Positions 43,166 to 55,624 of a stretch of DNA of 64,000 nt are shown here, piece after piece. The translations under genes and the position numbers were made by a program. Position 1 is the first letter of the stretch. Every line of letters begins with the position of its first letter. The DNA is from Phoenix dactylifera. Its lineage: Eukaryota; Streptophyta; Magnoliopsida; Arecales; Arecaceae. The DNA is taken from the NCBI RefSeq assembly GCF_009389715.1, contig NC_052393.1:4216001-4280000 (forward strand). Direction: 5' to 3'. The notes below the pieces were generated by a model, which was given only the letters and a program-made list of their open reading frames with translations, was not told the DNA's origin and did not search any database.

Positions 43166-45326
43166 TACTTCAAAACCATGTCTTCCTATTTATTGGGATC
43201 AACAAGTTGTATCCTTGATAGCTAATTATCAAGACAAAAAACAATGAGAAATTGAATAGATAAAACCAAGGCATTTATCCAATATAGTGATATACCATGT
43301 CCGAACGGCTCATAGTTTTTTCATGGAATAATAAAAATGAAGAAAGGGTAATAAAAAAAAAAGGAGAGAAGAAAGAGTAAATCATAACCATATCAATGGA
43401 CTTTAACCCATCTATTCAAGCTTGGCTTTCTAAAATGATCTAGCTATTCATTTGTGCAAACCATTTTATTGACACTTCAATCCCTTCAAATTCTCCCTAA
43501 AAGCTTTCTTACAACTTCTCAAATGAATATCTTTCCTGATTTCAAACCCTTAAACATAACCCAAAGCCCCTTGTCATACCATCCCAACAATTTCCATGAC
43601 AACTTGTCCTTTATATTTGAAACTTTTGCAATTAGTCAATTAGTGAAATTACTCTAGTCTGCCCATGGTTTTACTGTATGTTCATTCTTGCATTTTTATT
43701 TATATATTTTATTGTGTTACTGATAGTTAAAGGTTTACATTATTGAAAATTAGGAACTTGTATAAGATCAATCCATTTTAGGGCATTAAGGTATATAAGC
43801 AATAGGAGTTCCTTGGCAGGTAAATAATTTACAAGAAAATTTACAAGGGTGTTTGGCATAAACGGTAAGATGCTCAGGCATAGTGTAAAATGTAAAGGGA
43901 AAGATGAAATTGAAACAAAACTAAGAAAGATATTACAATTGGCACTCTAGTAGAAGATTGAGTGTTGCACCAGCAGAGTATAATGCATGAAGAACTAGGA
44001 GACTGTTATATTCCACAAGATTATAAGAATGCCTAATAGATAAGTTGCTTAGATTTAAGAGGACATTTATATGACTAAATGGACTAAATTAAACATTTAA
44101 ATGGGTAGTGCTTTAGTATTAAGCACCATATAACCTTTTAGGTGACAACGTAAGTGCTTTAGACAAAACAATTCAAGATGATATACCAAACAGTCTAGAA
44201 GTTATATGCAGAAAACAACTAAATGAGAAAAACAAAGACTTTTGTATACATTGAAAGGGTTTCCATATTGAATCAGATATTTCATCAGAGTATATAGGAA
44301 AACTAAATATAGAGATGATGCGTGGAAAAGACTCAAGAAATCAAACTACTTGTCATAGCACAAAAGTAAGATAACCCTCAGAGTCTTTGATTAATGATAG
44401 GGTTTTTGCATGGATACCTTCTAAATATCAGATTTTGCGTGAATACCCTTCTAAAAAAGATATTTGCATGTATACCCTCGTAAAATACTTGTTTTGCTAT
44501 TTTACCCTTTTTTATTCTTATTTTTGCATATATACCCATGCCATCTAACGCCGTTAAAAAATTAACGGTTTTAAATTAAAATGACTAAAATACCCTTAAT
44601 GGGTAGGCATGCAAATAGAAATTTATATAAGGGTATACAAGTAAATAGTAACTTTACAAGGATATTCATGCAATTTTCTATATTTAGAAGGATATATACA
44701 CAAAAAAAATCTTAGAAGATGGAAAGAATTTAGATACATTAATTAATGTGATAGCCTTTATAATCCTTTATAACAGCCAACATCAACTAACCAGCTCTTT
44801 TATCTTCCAAAGTAGTACTTAAGTCTTGTAGAATTCTTAACCTTCCTAAAATATCCTCCAAATTTTACCTTTAATTTGAATAGTTGTTGCTCTATTTAAG
44901 AACCTGTACATTGAATAAATAAGTATACACGATATAAATTGTAAGAGAGAGTGCTTATCAACCAAACCTATCCTAACAAAATAAAAGAAAAAAAAATAAC
45001 ATACATCCATATTTTGTTTCAACAATCAATCAAAAATGGGTGATATTTTGTTTTTCTTACCTTCAAATAAAGTATATAATACGCGGTTAGAAACCAAAAA
45101 AAAAAAATTAATTCAGGTTCACAGTGAAAAATAGAAATGAAATAAATCTAATCTAATTAATCTTCCACTGGAATGGTTCTGATCGACTTGTTCGACAAGG
45201 ATCATCAAAAAAAAAAAAATACAGGTTTTCTGATTTCTGATGCGAGTAGACACGTTGATCCAGACTCGCCTCATCGGAATCACCACTCGATCCCACCAGC
45301 ACTCCATCCCTTCCTCTTCTCCTCTG

Positions 45327-45331
<5 letters not shown>

Positions 45332-45370
<39 letters not shown>
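45332..45370. repeat. (CT)n microsatellite
   Basis: A CT dinucleotide run inside the MULE, left of the nested Copia element. Confidence 0.95.
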
Positions 45371-45373
<3 letters not shown>

Positions 45374-45544
45374 CTCTAACTAGTTCTCGGCTCCGGGCTT
45401 GGGCCCTTGATCGGGATCCCGATACGCAGGGGGCAGGCGGGCGCCGGGGGGCGGGGGGGAGGTGGTGGTGCGGGGGATGGGGAAGCCGGGCGGGAAACCC
45501 GCGGGGGTTGGGGAAGCCGAGCACCGCGCGGCGGGGGGGTGGGG

Positions 45545-46310
45545 TGTTGGGAAAAACTTAGATGTGCACGCGGCCAAATTCTCGGGCCGCGTGCGCATTT
45601 GAGAAAAAAAAGAAAACGCCCAACGAGCGTTTTCTTTTTTGGATGAACTGGGCACGCGCCAGCAGGCGCCAACTGGCGTCCGCTGGCGCACGTTGCCCAC
45701 GTTCGCGTTAAGAGCGCGGACGCGTCCGCCATAAAGACCGTTTTGCTCCTATTAAAAATCCTATATAAACCCCTCTATTTCATCCTATTTGAATACGAAA
45801 AATTACAGAAAAATAGTAGAAAAATTCTGAAAAAATTCTTCCTCCTCTTAGCCACTTTTGATTTTTGTTTTTATTTAGTTTATTTTATTCTTTTCATTCC
45901 GCTCTTTGCTGGATCTGCAAGTCCGATCAGGTTCGCTTTGACTTCTTTCGAGACGTGCCGAAGAAGAAGTTGTAGGGTCGTCGTATCTCAGAGGAGGATT
46001 GCCGGAAGATCCGTACGTGGGGGCAAATACTTCTTTGGGACAGCGTCTACGCGCTTTGACCTGCCTTCAATCAGGCTACTTTCTTCTACTTTTATTTTTA
46101 ATTTAATATTAGTAGATTTGTAGGATTTGAAATTCTATAATATAAATTTATTAAATGCATAGATTTATTTTGTGCTAGAATAGATTTATTTTGCATTGAA
46201 ATAGAATTATTTGGATGCCGAATAATATGCATGTATATTATTCCCTTTAAGATTTTCCATTAATTGAATTAATAGATTTATTTGTTTATTTATATAATAT
46301 ATTGCTAACA
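45545..46310 (+). repeat. 5' LTR, Copia element
   Basis: 766 bp. It contains CCTATATAAACCCC as probable TATA region (about 45,760-45,775). It also contains an inverted pair GTGCACGCGGCC / GGCCGCGTGCGC near 45563-45595 that is mostly missing from the 3' LTR. Confidence 0.88.
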
Positions 46311-47152
46311 ATCCAAAGAAGTATTTGTTTATTTTTTGTTAGTAATATATAATTCATTAAAATTTTTATTACAATTGTGGCATATTAGATTTTAATTGCA
46401 ATAATTGTTTTTGCTAGTACATCATTAATAATAAATTATTCTAAAGAGGTAATAATTTGATTAACCTCCAAGAGGTTTATTATACCTCCATTTGGACTCC
46501 TCAAGAAGTAATTTGCAGATCCCATTCAAACAGAAAATTCGAAAATTGGTTAATATATAATAATTAATTTAAAGAATTGACTTATTAAATCTCAATCAAT
46601 CATTCTAATAAAGGAATAAATCTTTTAATTCGTTGAATTGACATTTTAGATCTTAATTACAATAATTGATTTGCCGTAAAATTAGTAATCAATTATTCTA
46701 ATAAGGCAATAAATCAATTCTAACATATAATTCATTAAATTGACATTTTAAATTTTAATTAAAATAATTGATTTGTTACTACTAAATTAGTAATCAATTA
46801 TTGCTAATTCGGAGAATTCAAACGAAAAATTTTGAAATTAGTTAATCCACAATATCTAATTTAAGTTTGCATTTAGATTATTCTAAAAATTGAATTTGTG
46901 TGATTTCTAGTGACTATATCCACTAACTAATAGTGTCTAAGAAAAGCTTGTCAAAAAGGCATACGTGCCTAAGAAAGGCTGGTACTTAAGTGAGCCTAGT
47001 GCTCCACCACCGATCTGGAGCTGATCTGGCTATTAGTTTTTTGGATATATCAATTAGACATCTAAAGTTCAATATAAATATTAGTGCAATTTTTTGACAT
47101 AGATTTTTTGCCTTCAATCAGGTTTCTGTCTCTATTCTGTAACCCTGATCCT

Positions 47153-50100
47153 ATGGCCTCAAACACTAGTGACCATCTTAGTGCAAAACCTGAAAAATTT
47201 GATAGCTATAACTTTAGGAGGTGGCAGAACCAAATGCGGTTCTGGCTCACCACATTAGGGTTAATCTCAGCCATAGGTGAAAGTACTACTGAAGTTGATA
47301 ACGGGTCCAACCCAACAACCTCTTCCAACACTGAACATTCTGTCTTCACTAGCACACCCTCTAGGACACCTGATGAGATAGATTATCATTGTATCCATAA
47401 AATCCTAGGTGCTCTTTCTGAGAGGCTGTATGATATCTATTATACAGCCAAGAGTGCCAAATAACTCTGGGACACCCTAGATAGCAAATATGGTCTTGAT
47501 GATGCTGGGGTAAAGAGGTTCAAGGCCTCCGACTTCAATAATTTTAGGATGGTGGACTCAAAGCCTATGAACGACCAAATCCATGATTTTGAAATCCTGA
47601 TCCACTAGCTTAGGGCTAATAGAACCAATTTGGATGAATCATTCCAGGTAGCCTGTCTGATAGATAAACTACCTACTTCCTGGTCTGATTTTGCTAAGAC
47701 CCTTAGCCATACCCAAGAAGTTCTCACCCTAACCCAAGTCTTGAATTCTATTAGGATTGAAGAGCAACACAGGCTCAGGAGTAATACCTCTACTGGACCC
47801 AAGAACAATGCATATAATGTAGAGGCCCCTCCTAAGAAAAATTAGAACCGACCCTTCCGTAAGAATTTCAAAAAGAAACCATACAACCCTAGAAACCCTA
47901 ACCACCACTATAATAGGAAACCTATTCAATCCCAGGAGCAGAAGAAGAAGAAAGAGGAAGATGGTGCTCGTTTCTGTTATGTGTGTGGTCGAACCAATCA
48001 TTTGTCTCCCCAATGCTTCTATAAGAAGACTGCACCTCTTCAATCTAAGAAAAAGGATCCATACACAACCAGTACTTAAGTCAACATGGTGACTTCCGGC
48101 GCTGGCTCCTCTGAGACAGCTTTCAGATCTGTTTCCTTCACTCCTGAAGTTAACATGACTTTACAAGCACTTGATTGGTGGATTGATACCGAAGCTGGTA
48201 TTCATATTTGTTCGGATCGCTCCTGGTTTTCTTCTTACCAGATCTCAAGTGGAGGAGCTGTGATCATGGCAAACAGCTCGGAGGTGCGTGTGCTAGGAGT
48301 AGGATGTGTGGATTTAAAGCTTACCTCTGGAAAAGTCCTGTCCCTGCACGGCGTCCAACATATTTTAGTTGTTAGGAGAAATCTCATTAGTGGTTCCTTG
48401 CTTGTCCAGCAAGACTTTTGTCTTGTTTTTGAGTCCAATAAGGTTGTAATTTCTCATGGTGTAATGTTTATTGGAAAAGGATTCCTTAGTGAAGGATTGT
48501 TCAAGTTGAATATAATAGCTCCTTCAATAAATGAAAATCTTTTGATTATGAATATAGAACCCCTTTCTATTTGGCATGGTAGATTACGTCATGTAAATTA
48601 TAATTCAATTAAGCAACTTATGAACCTAAATCTAATACCAAAAAGTGATCTTAAGAACCATAAGAAATGTCAAATTTGTGTAGAAGCTAAACTCCCTAGG
48701 AACCCTTTTAAATCCGTTAATAGGGATTCAGATCTATTAGAGTTGATCCATAGTGATGTGTGTGACTCTGGTAGAACTTTTAGGGAAGGTAACAGATACT
48801 TTGTGACATTCATAGATGATCTATCCAAGTTCTGTTACATCTACCTAATTAAAACCAAAGATGAGGTCCTCAACAAATTTAAAATTTTTAAGATCGAAGC
48901 TGAGAACCAACAGGAAAAAAAAATTAAAATCCTTAGATCAGATCGGGGAGGTGAATATACATCTAATGAGATAACTCAATTTTGTGAAGATCATGGAATC
49001 ATTCATGAAGTGACTGCTCCCTATTCTCCCCAATCAAATAGAGTAGCAGAAAGGAAGAATAGGACTTTAATGGATATGGTGAACTCCATGCTTATAAGCT
49101 CAGGAGTGCTAGAAAATTTGTGGGAGGAAGCTCTAGTTTCAGCTTGTTATATCCTTAATAGGATTCCCTCTAAAAATAATGATCTAACCCCATATGAAGT
49201 TTGGAAACATAGAAAACCTAATCTTAGCTATTTGAAAGTGTGGGGGTGCTTGGCAAAAGTAAAAATACCTGATTTTAAGAGAAAGAAAATAGGGCCTAAA
49301 ACAGTGGATGCCATATTCATAGGTTATGCAGCCAATAATAATGCTAATAGATTTCTGGTGATAAATTCAGAAGTAAGTGATATTAGTAACAACACCATCA
49401 TAGAAGCCAGAGATGCAACATATTTTGAAGACACCTTTCCACTTAGAACTAGAGTAGATAGCGATATAGCTAGTAGCTCTAGTAGAATAACGACAAGAGA
49501 AATAGAAGTAGAAGCAGAACCTAGGAGGAGTAAGAGATCTAGGGTAGAGAAAACATTTGGAGATGACTTCTATACCTTTCTTATAAAAGATTCTCCAACT
49601 ATCTTTGAGGACGCAATGAAATCCTTGGATTCACCTTTTTGGAGAGAAGCTGTGGATAATGAGATGCAATCAATTATCCAAAATCATACTTGGGAATTGA
49701 CTGATCTTCCTCCTGGTTGTAAAACTATAGGGTGCAAATGGATCTTTAAGTAGAAACTTAGGCCTGATGGCTCTGTAGATAAATTTAAGGCTAGATTAGT
49801 AGCCAAGGGTTTTACTCAGAGACCTGGGGTAGATTTTTTTGATGTTTATGCACCTGTAGCTAGGATTACTACTATTAGGGTCCTTATAGCATTAGCCTCC
49901 ATTCATAGATTAGTGATTCATCAGATGGATGTTAAGACAGCTTTTCTAAATGGAGACTTAAATGAAGAAATCTATATGGACCAGCCAGAGGAATTTAAAA
50001 CCCCAGGCCAAGAAAATAAAGTTTGTAGACTAGTCATATCTCTCTATGGTCTTAAACAAGCACCTAAGCAATGGCACTTGAAATTTGATGAAACCATAAT

Positions 50101-51124
50101 GACATTTGGATTTGAAATCAATAGTACAGACGAATGTGTATACCATAAGAGAGTTGGAAATAAATTTGTGATCTTGTGTCTTTATGTAGATGATATACTG
50201 ATCTTTGGATCAGACCTTCAGATAGTTGATGAAGTAAAACAATTTCTAAATCATAAGTTTGATATGAAAGATTTGGGACAAGTTGAATTAATTTTAAATA
50301 CCAAAATAATTAGAAGTGGAAATAGTATTGAGCTATCCCAAAGTCATTATGTTGATAAAATACTCAATAAATTCAATTATATCGATTGTCAGCCTATCTC
50401 TACTCCATTTGATCCCTCTACTCATCTTAAGAAGAACTTAGGAACTCATGTCCTTCTAAGCCTATATGCTCAAATCATAGGCTCACTAGGATTCCTAGCA
50501 AACTATACCAACATAGCATATGCTGTAAATAGACTTAGTAGATATACTGTTAATCCAAATAGAGATCACTGGATAGCATTAGAGAGGATCCTTAGGTATC
50601 TTAAGAGTACCAAGTCCTATAGTTTGCACTTTAGTGGATTTTCAGCTGTTCTAGAAGGTTATAGCGATGCCAACTGGATCAGCAACATCTTAGATGTTAA
50701 ATCTACCACAGGATATGTCTTTCTTCTAGGAGGAGCTGCTGTGTCTTAGAAATCTACCAAACAAACTTTGATATCTAGGAGTACCATGGAGTCCGAACTG
50801 ATAGCTTTAGACACTACTAGCACTGAGGCTGAGTGGCTCAGAGATCTATTAATAGACCTTCCAGTAGATGAGTCACCTTTACCACCTGTCTCTTTACATT
50901 GTGACTGTAAATCTGCAATAGATAAATACAACCAAGAAAATGCCAATGTAAAAATGAACAGGCACTTGAAAGTACGTCATAAATTATTAAGATATAAATT
51001 GAAAAATAATGTTATTGCCTTGAATTTTGTAAAATCAGAAAATAATTTGGCTGATCAGCTTACTAAAGGCTTATCTAGAACAGTGGTTCTAGAGTCGTCG
51101 AGGGGGATAGGGCTTAACCTATAA
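47153..51124 (+). pseudogene. Copia Gag-Pol polyprotein, disabled by stops only
   Basis: From ATG 47153 to TAA 51122-51124 one frame of 1,323 codons is kept with no frameshift, but six in-frame stops break it: 47462-47464, 47606-47608, 47843-47845, 48077-48079, 49751-49753 and 50747-50749. Domains in order: gag; zinc knuckle CYVCGRTNHLSPQC (about residue 274); protease WWIDTEAG (about 342), where DTE replaces the catalytic DSG/DTG; integrase with HHCC finger, HSDVCD, RSDRGGEYTS and VAERKNRTL; reverse transcriptase with [15 protein letters not shown] and YVDDILIFG (about 1012); RNase H with YSDANW and ESELIALD. Several stops fit C-to-T or G-to-A changes (TGG to TAG at 50747). Autonomous activity is not possible. 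Confidence 0.88.
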
Positions 51125-51634
51125 AGATAGATCACCACGGTGGGAACCCAACCTTTAAAGGTTCAATGGGTAGAAACAAACCGAAGTGTGACTAAGAGGA
51201 GCACTATTTCATGTTTTCCTCATCCCTATGGCGCTAGTGCTCATAAAAGCAAGTGGTAGGATGAGTTCGTTTGTATCTTAATAAGTCCGAGACCCAAGAG
51301 GCAGGAGCTTCCTTGCTAGCTTCCTTATTAGGACTCACCTATATATGCAGTCGTAAGGCCGCGATTATGAAAAATGGACGATTTCCTAAAAAGCACATTA
51401 TAGATACCTGCGCATGGCCATAATAGCGCAACCCGCTTAGAACCCAGATCGGGCTATATTATGTGTGCTGTTGATTTAATCTAAGCCATGGACCAAGGTT
51501 CAAGATTAAGACCACCTTGGCTCCACTGTCACTAAGTGAAGGTTCAAACCGAAAGGTACCAACACCTATTACATAATATAAGATATCCAACATTTTATTT
51601 TGATTTTAAAATTATTTAAGTTTTTGTGGGGGAT

Positions 51635-52383
51635 TGTTGGGAAAAACTTAAACGTGCACGCGGCCAACTTTTGAGGAAAAAAAAGGAAACGCCCAACGGG
51701 CGTTTTCTTTTTTGGATGAACTGGGCACGCGCCAGCGGGCGCCAACTGGCGTCCACTGGCGCACGTTGCCCACGTTCGCGTTAAGAGCGCGGACGCATCC
51801 GCCATAAAGACCATTTTGCCCTTGTTAAAAATCCTATATAAACCCCTTTATTTCATCCTATTTGAACACGAAAAATTACAGAAAAATAGTAGAAAAATTC
51901 TGAAGAAATTCTTCCTCCTCTTAGCCACTTTTGATTTTTGTTTTTATTCAGTTTATTTTATTCTTTTTATTCCGATCTTTGCTGGATCTGTAAGTCCGAT
52001 CGGGTTCGCTTTGACTTCTTCCGAGACGTGTCGAAGAAGAAGTTGTAGGATCGTCGTATCTCAGAGGAGGATTGCCGGAAGATCCGTACGTGGGGGCAAA
52101 TACTTTTTTGGGACAGCGTCTACGCGCTTCGACCTGCCTTCAATCAGGCTACTTTCTTCTACTTTTATTTTTAATTTAATATTAGTAGATTTGTAGGATT
52201 TGAAATTCTATAATATAAATTTATTAAATGCATAGATTTATTTTGTGCTAGAATAGATTTATTTTGCATTGAAATAGAATTATTTGGATGCCGAATAATA
52301 TGCATGTATATTATTCCCTTTAAGATTTTTCATTAATTAAATTAATAAATTTATTTGTTTATTTATATGATATATTGCTAACA
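51635..52383 (+). repeat. 3' LTR, Copia element
   Basis: 749 bp. It is very similar to the 5' LTR but lacks about 17 bp near its start and has scattered substitutions. Confidence 0.88.
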
Positions 52384-52685
52384 AGGTGGGGTGGGGTAGT
52401 GCGGGGGATGGGGAAGCCTGCGGCGGCGGGGGGCTGGGCGGGGGGGGGGGGTATTGTGGTGGAGGTGAAGAAGAGTAAGGGTGGTAATGTCATTTCAAAT
52501 TTTAATTTTATTTTTAATTAATATAAAGATAATTTTTTTAACACCATTATAACAACCGTTATATTAGGGATATTTATACAATAACAGAGTTTTACGACGG
52601 TATACATGCATATCAATTTTGAAAGGGTATTCATGCAAAATTTGATATTTAGAAGGGTATCCATGCAAAAAAACCCTTAATGATA

Positions 52686-54556
52686 TATAAACCTGGAGTT
52701 GCACACTAAAACGTGGATATTTTGCAAAAAAGATAAAATAGCAAGAAAATAGTGTAGAATCAACGTAATTTTGTCTTTCTATATATATATGAGGTCAAGT
52801 GATTCAAGGAATGATTACATAGAAACGACATAGTAAAACCAGAGGAGCAGAACAACTAAGCAATTTGTGCTCGGCAAACATGAAAATCAATCACTAACAA
52901 AGAAAATTCAAAATGTGAAAGCCTGTTGAATCATAACCATGCATGAGACTGGCAAATTTCATCATCATCATCATCATGATAATAATAATGAGCGGCAAAG
53001 AAGCACCAATGGTCAAAAGTCATAAGAAAGAAATTTTCCCAACCAAGTATAATTGGCATGTTACAAGGTTTTGTAATCCAACTTGGTGCTAATCATGACT
53101 TTTGCTCCAACATTCTACATCGAAATTTACTTTGAGTAACTTTTCAAATTAAAAATGAGTCATTATATTCTTTATAAATTAACATTTAACCCCAAGAGTG
53201 CTATAAGTGTTGGTGAGCATCAACTTTTGCACAATAAATACTTGTCACACGATTGTGTATAACTCATTAATAGATATCTGGCAAATACTATAGCATATCA
53301 GAGTTGTACATACCATACAAGCCAATGTAAGTCAGCACATGGTTATATTGCATATACAATGCAAAGCGGAATATTTTGTTGAGTAGGTTTGGTTCTCTTT
53401 TTCGTTTTTCACTCCTAGCTATACCTAGTCTTTTGGCAAGCATGTAGAAAGTCCAATTCACAGGCTTGGAAGTGGAAAACATTTCAACTAAGAAACATTG
53501 TAACATTAGAAATAGATATTGTTGGTTTTCAGGTGATTTTATTCCTAGCATGCTGAACTTAAATTTTTATGGAATCAGAGTAGGTTATCCAAGGATCCGG
53601 ATGTCGCCTTTACTCGGTAAAAAAGTGGTTTCCCCAAAACCATAAATTTGAAACCACCAAAACATGTGGCATATAATTAGGTTTTCCTTTTGCAAAGTGT
53701 CCTCCGAGAAGTGATCTTTGCACATCTTGAAGCACATCATACTATTTGGATTAGATTAATTATTATGATTACTTTGTTATGTTTAAAATATGTCCTCTAT
53801 ATCGCAGTATTATAAGATAGTTATATTATGTCTTACAATTTCCACCATACAAACTCAAATCTCGTTTTCTTTTACCTTTCCTTCCTTTCATTGCATATAA
53901 TATTTCTTTTATGGGATCTATGGATAAATTCTGTAGCAAATATTATTTCAAACGTAGTTATCAAACATCTATTTAATTACAGCTTAAAATAATTAACCTT
54001 TTAAAAGGGTCAGAGTTATTTTTAGATTTTTAAATCAATGTCAGTAGGACCTCTAGTGTAACATTCTGTGAGTTCATTCCATGTCAATTTGCCAATTTTA
54101 AGCATGATATAGCACTACCTCTGTTACCTAATCCAGAAATATAGGAGCATTGTTTGTCAATTTTAAGCATGTCAATTTGTCAATAGGACCCCTTGTGTCA
54201 CATTGTTTGAAATCTCACCAGAATTTCCATAAATTAATACATTAGTATCTTGTTATTTTGTATTATGGACATACATGATATAGGAACCAAAAAAGGGTAA
54301 AAGAAATGAATACTAAATTCATTATATAATAAGATTGAGAATAGGTAGTGTTGGTAATAAAAGATACTTCAAGCGGATAGAAAGCAAAGGAAAAGAGAGA
54401 CCGGAGGAGAGCAATAGCAAGATTCAATTAAGAGTTTGGCAGCTTGGATATAAAAAATAAAGATACTTAAGGGCATGACCGAGCATGATGTGGGATATTT
54501 ATAACTTGGTTCAAACTTTTTCTTCATATATTCACATCCTACAAATTATGACCAAG
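52686..54556. other. Non-coding AT-rich part of block D2
   Basis: This is the counterpart of 24490-26500 in D1 and of D3. It contains ATC repeats near 52960-52980. No coding sequence was recognised. Confidence 0.5.
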
Positions 54557-54885
54557 CATGAGGGGACCTCTATTGGCTTGGCCGGCAATGCTTCGGTTTG
54601 TGAAATTACTTCTCCTTTGGACTGTGCGCCGTTCGATTTGCCAGATATTGACGACGAGGACCTTGACGATCTAATTTTTATCACAACATCTTTACAGCTA
54701 TTATTGTTTGCATGTTATAATAGTCTTGTCTGTGTTGATTCTGATGATAACGATGCGGATTCTGAATTTGATTATATCACGCATTTTAAGATATATGAGT
54801 TCATGCCAGAAAATCCTTCCGGATGGTCTCCAGTTGAAAGCATTCATGACAATGCAGTGTTCGGAACATTTATACCACACTTGAA
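54557..54885 (+). pseudogene. DUF295 F-box fragment, plus arm of palindrome 2
   Basis: It encodes KHEGTSIGLAGNASVCEITS, FDLPDIDDEDLDDLIFITTS, an Asp-rich stretch, FKIYEFMPENPSGW and SIHDNAVFGTFIPHL. The open frame then continues into the antisense arm, so its remaining residues are not F-box sequence. Confidence 0.7.
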
Positions 54886-55225
54886 CTTCATTGTTTTTCA
54901 AGTATGGTACAAATGTTCCGAATACTGCATTATCATAAATGCTTTCGACATGAGACCATCCGGAAGGGTTTTCCGGCATGAACTCATATATCTTATAATG
55001 CGTGACTTAATCAAATTCAGAATCCGCATCGTGATCATCAGAATCAACATGGACAAGATTATTATATCAGGCAAACAATAACAGCTGTGAAGATGTTGTG
55101 ATGAAAATTAGATCGTCAAGGTCCTCGTCGTCAATATCTGGCAAATCGAACGGTGCATAGTCCAAAAGAGAAGTAATTTCACAAACCGAAGCATTGCCGG
55201 CCAAGCCAATAAAGGTCCCCTCATG
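54557..55225. repeat. Large inverted repeat (palindrome 2) of an F-box fragment
   Basis: Arms 54557-54885 and 54897-55225 (329 bp each) pair around an 11-nt centre (CTTCATTGTTT). Innermost bases are CACACTTGAA and TTCAAGTATG. The centre lies further inside the F-box sequence than in palindrome 1, so the old centre was deleted here, while the outer ends reach further out. Arms encode DUF295 F-box fragments in opposite directions. Confidence 0.85.
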
Positions 55226-55620
55226 GTGCGCCATAGAGAGGGGCGAGCTGAATAAACCAGTAATCAACACAGTCCATGATTCATCCTCCCAATTTACACA
55301 CGGCCAAACGACCGTCGTAAGTGCACCCGGCGATCACCACTATGAAATCCGTCGGGGTTGTGCTCGAGCTCGAAAACAAGAAAGCGCCACATGGGAAAAT
55401 GCGCCGATAATGGAGGAGATCCGAGGTGGAGTCCATGTCATGCCCGATCCTCAGAAACTTCTAATGGACCGGAGAGAATTCGTAGCCGCTCCGGTGGAGG
55501 AAACGATCGGCGGGAGGGAGTTGGATTTCGGCTCCGATGAGGGGGTTCAGCAAGAAAAGACATCCGTCCGCGGGCGACGTCGAGCAGAAGAAACCAATCG
55601 CGGGAGGCGGCGAGGATTAC
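54897..55620 (-). pseudogene. DUF295 F-box fragment, minus arm plus 5' extension
   Basis: Beyond the palindrome the minus strand keeps more of the F-box gene's 5' side than D1 does, up to about 55620. ESWTVLITGLFSSPLSMAHH and, in another frame, LLDVARGRMSFLAEPP correspond to the KIB1-4 region read at 63,640-64,000. Frameshifts and stops interrupt it. It then abuts the topoisomerase II relic. Confidence 0.7.
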
Positions 55621-55624
55621 TTTG

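Larger units (their letters stand above)
45545..52383 (+). mobile_element. Ty1/copia LTR retrotransposon nested in the MULE
   Basis: LTRs at 45545-46310 and 51635-52383 start TGTTGGGAAAAACTTA and end GCTAACA. A polypurine tract (GTGGGGGAT) lies just before the 3' LTR. The interior carries gag-pol in Copia order (integrase before reverse transcriptase). Flanking 5-mers (TGGGG and AGGTG) do not match, although both flanks are G-rich and alike. A 5'-truncated LTR of the same family lies at 62066-62647. Confidence 0.9.
44400..52676. mobile_element. Mutator-like (MULE) non-autonomous element, split by Copia
   Basis: The left end GGGTTTTTGCATGGATACC and the reverse complement of the right end GGGTTTTTTTGCATGGATAC start long inverted repeats that stay similar for about 100 bp (TTCTAAATATCA, TGAATACCCTT, GCATGTATACC). 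A perfect 9-bp target duplication, TTAATGATA, lies at 44391-44399 and 52677-52685, as expected for Mutator-type transposition. D1 has the single-copy site at 24481-24489. Without the nested Copia element it is about 1.44 kb. The interior, including a CT run and a G/C-rich patch at 45,380-45,544, encodes no transposase I can see, so it was moved in trans or is a Pack-MULE. Confidence 0.85.

Noticed and set aside
45376-45732. Pro/Arg-rich frames around the MULE G-rich patch
   Set aside because: Low-complexity G/C composition, spanning the MULE-Copia junction; no family match.
54485-55081. 198-codon plus-strand frame taken as one protein
   Set aside because: It crosses the palindrome centre, so its second half is antisense F-box sequence; not a real fused protein.
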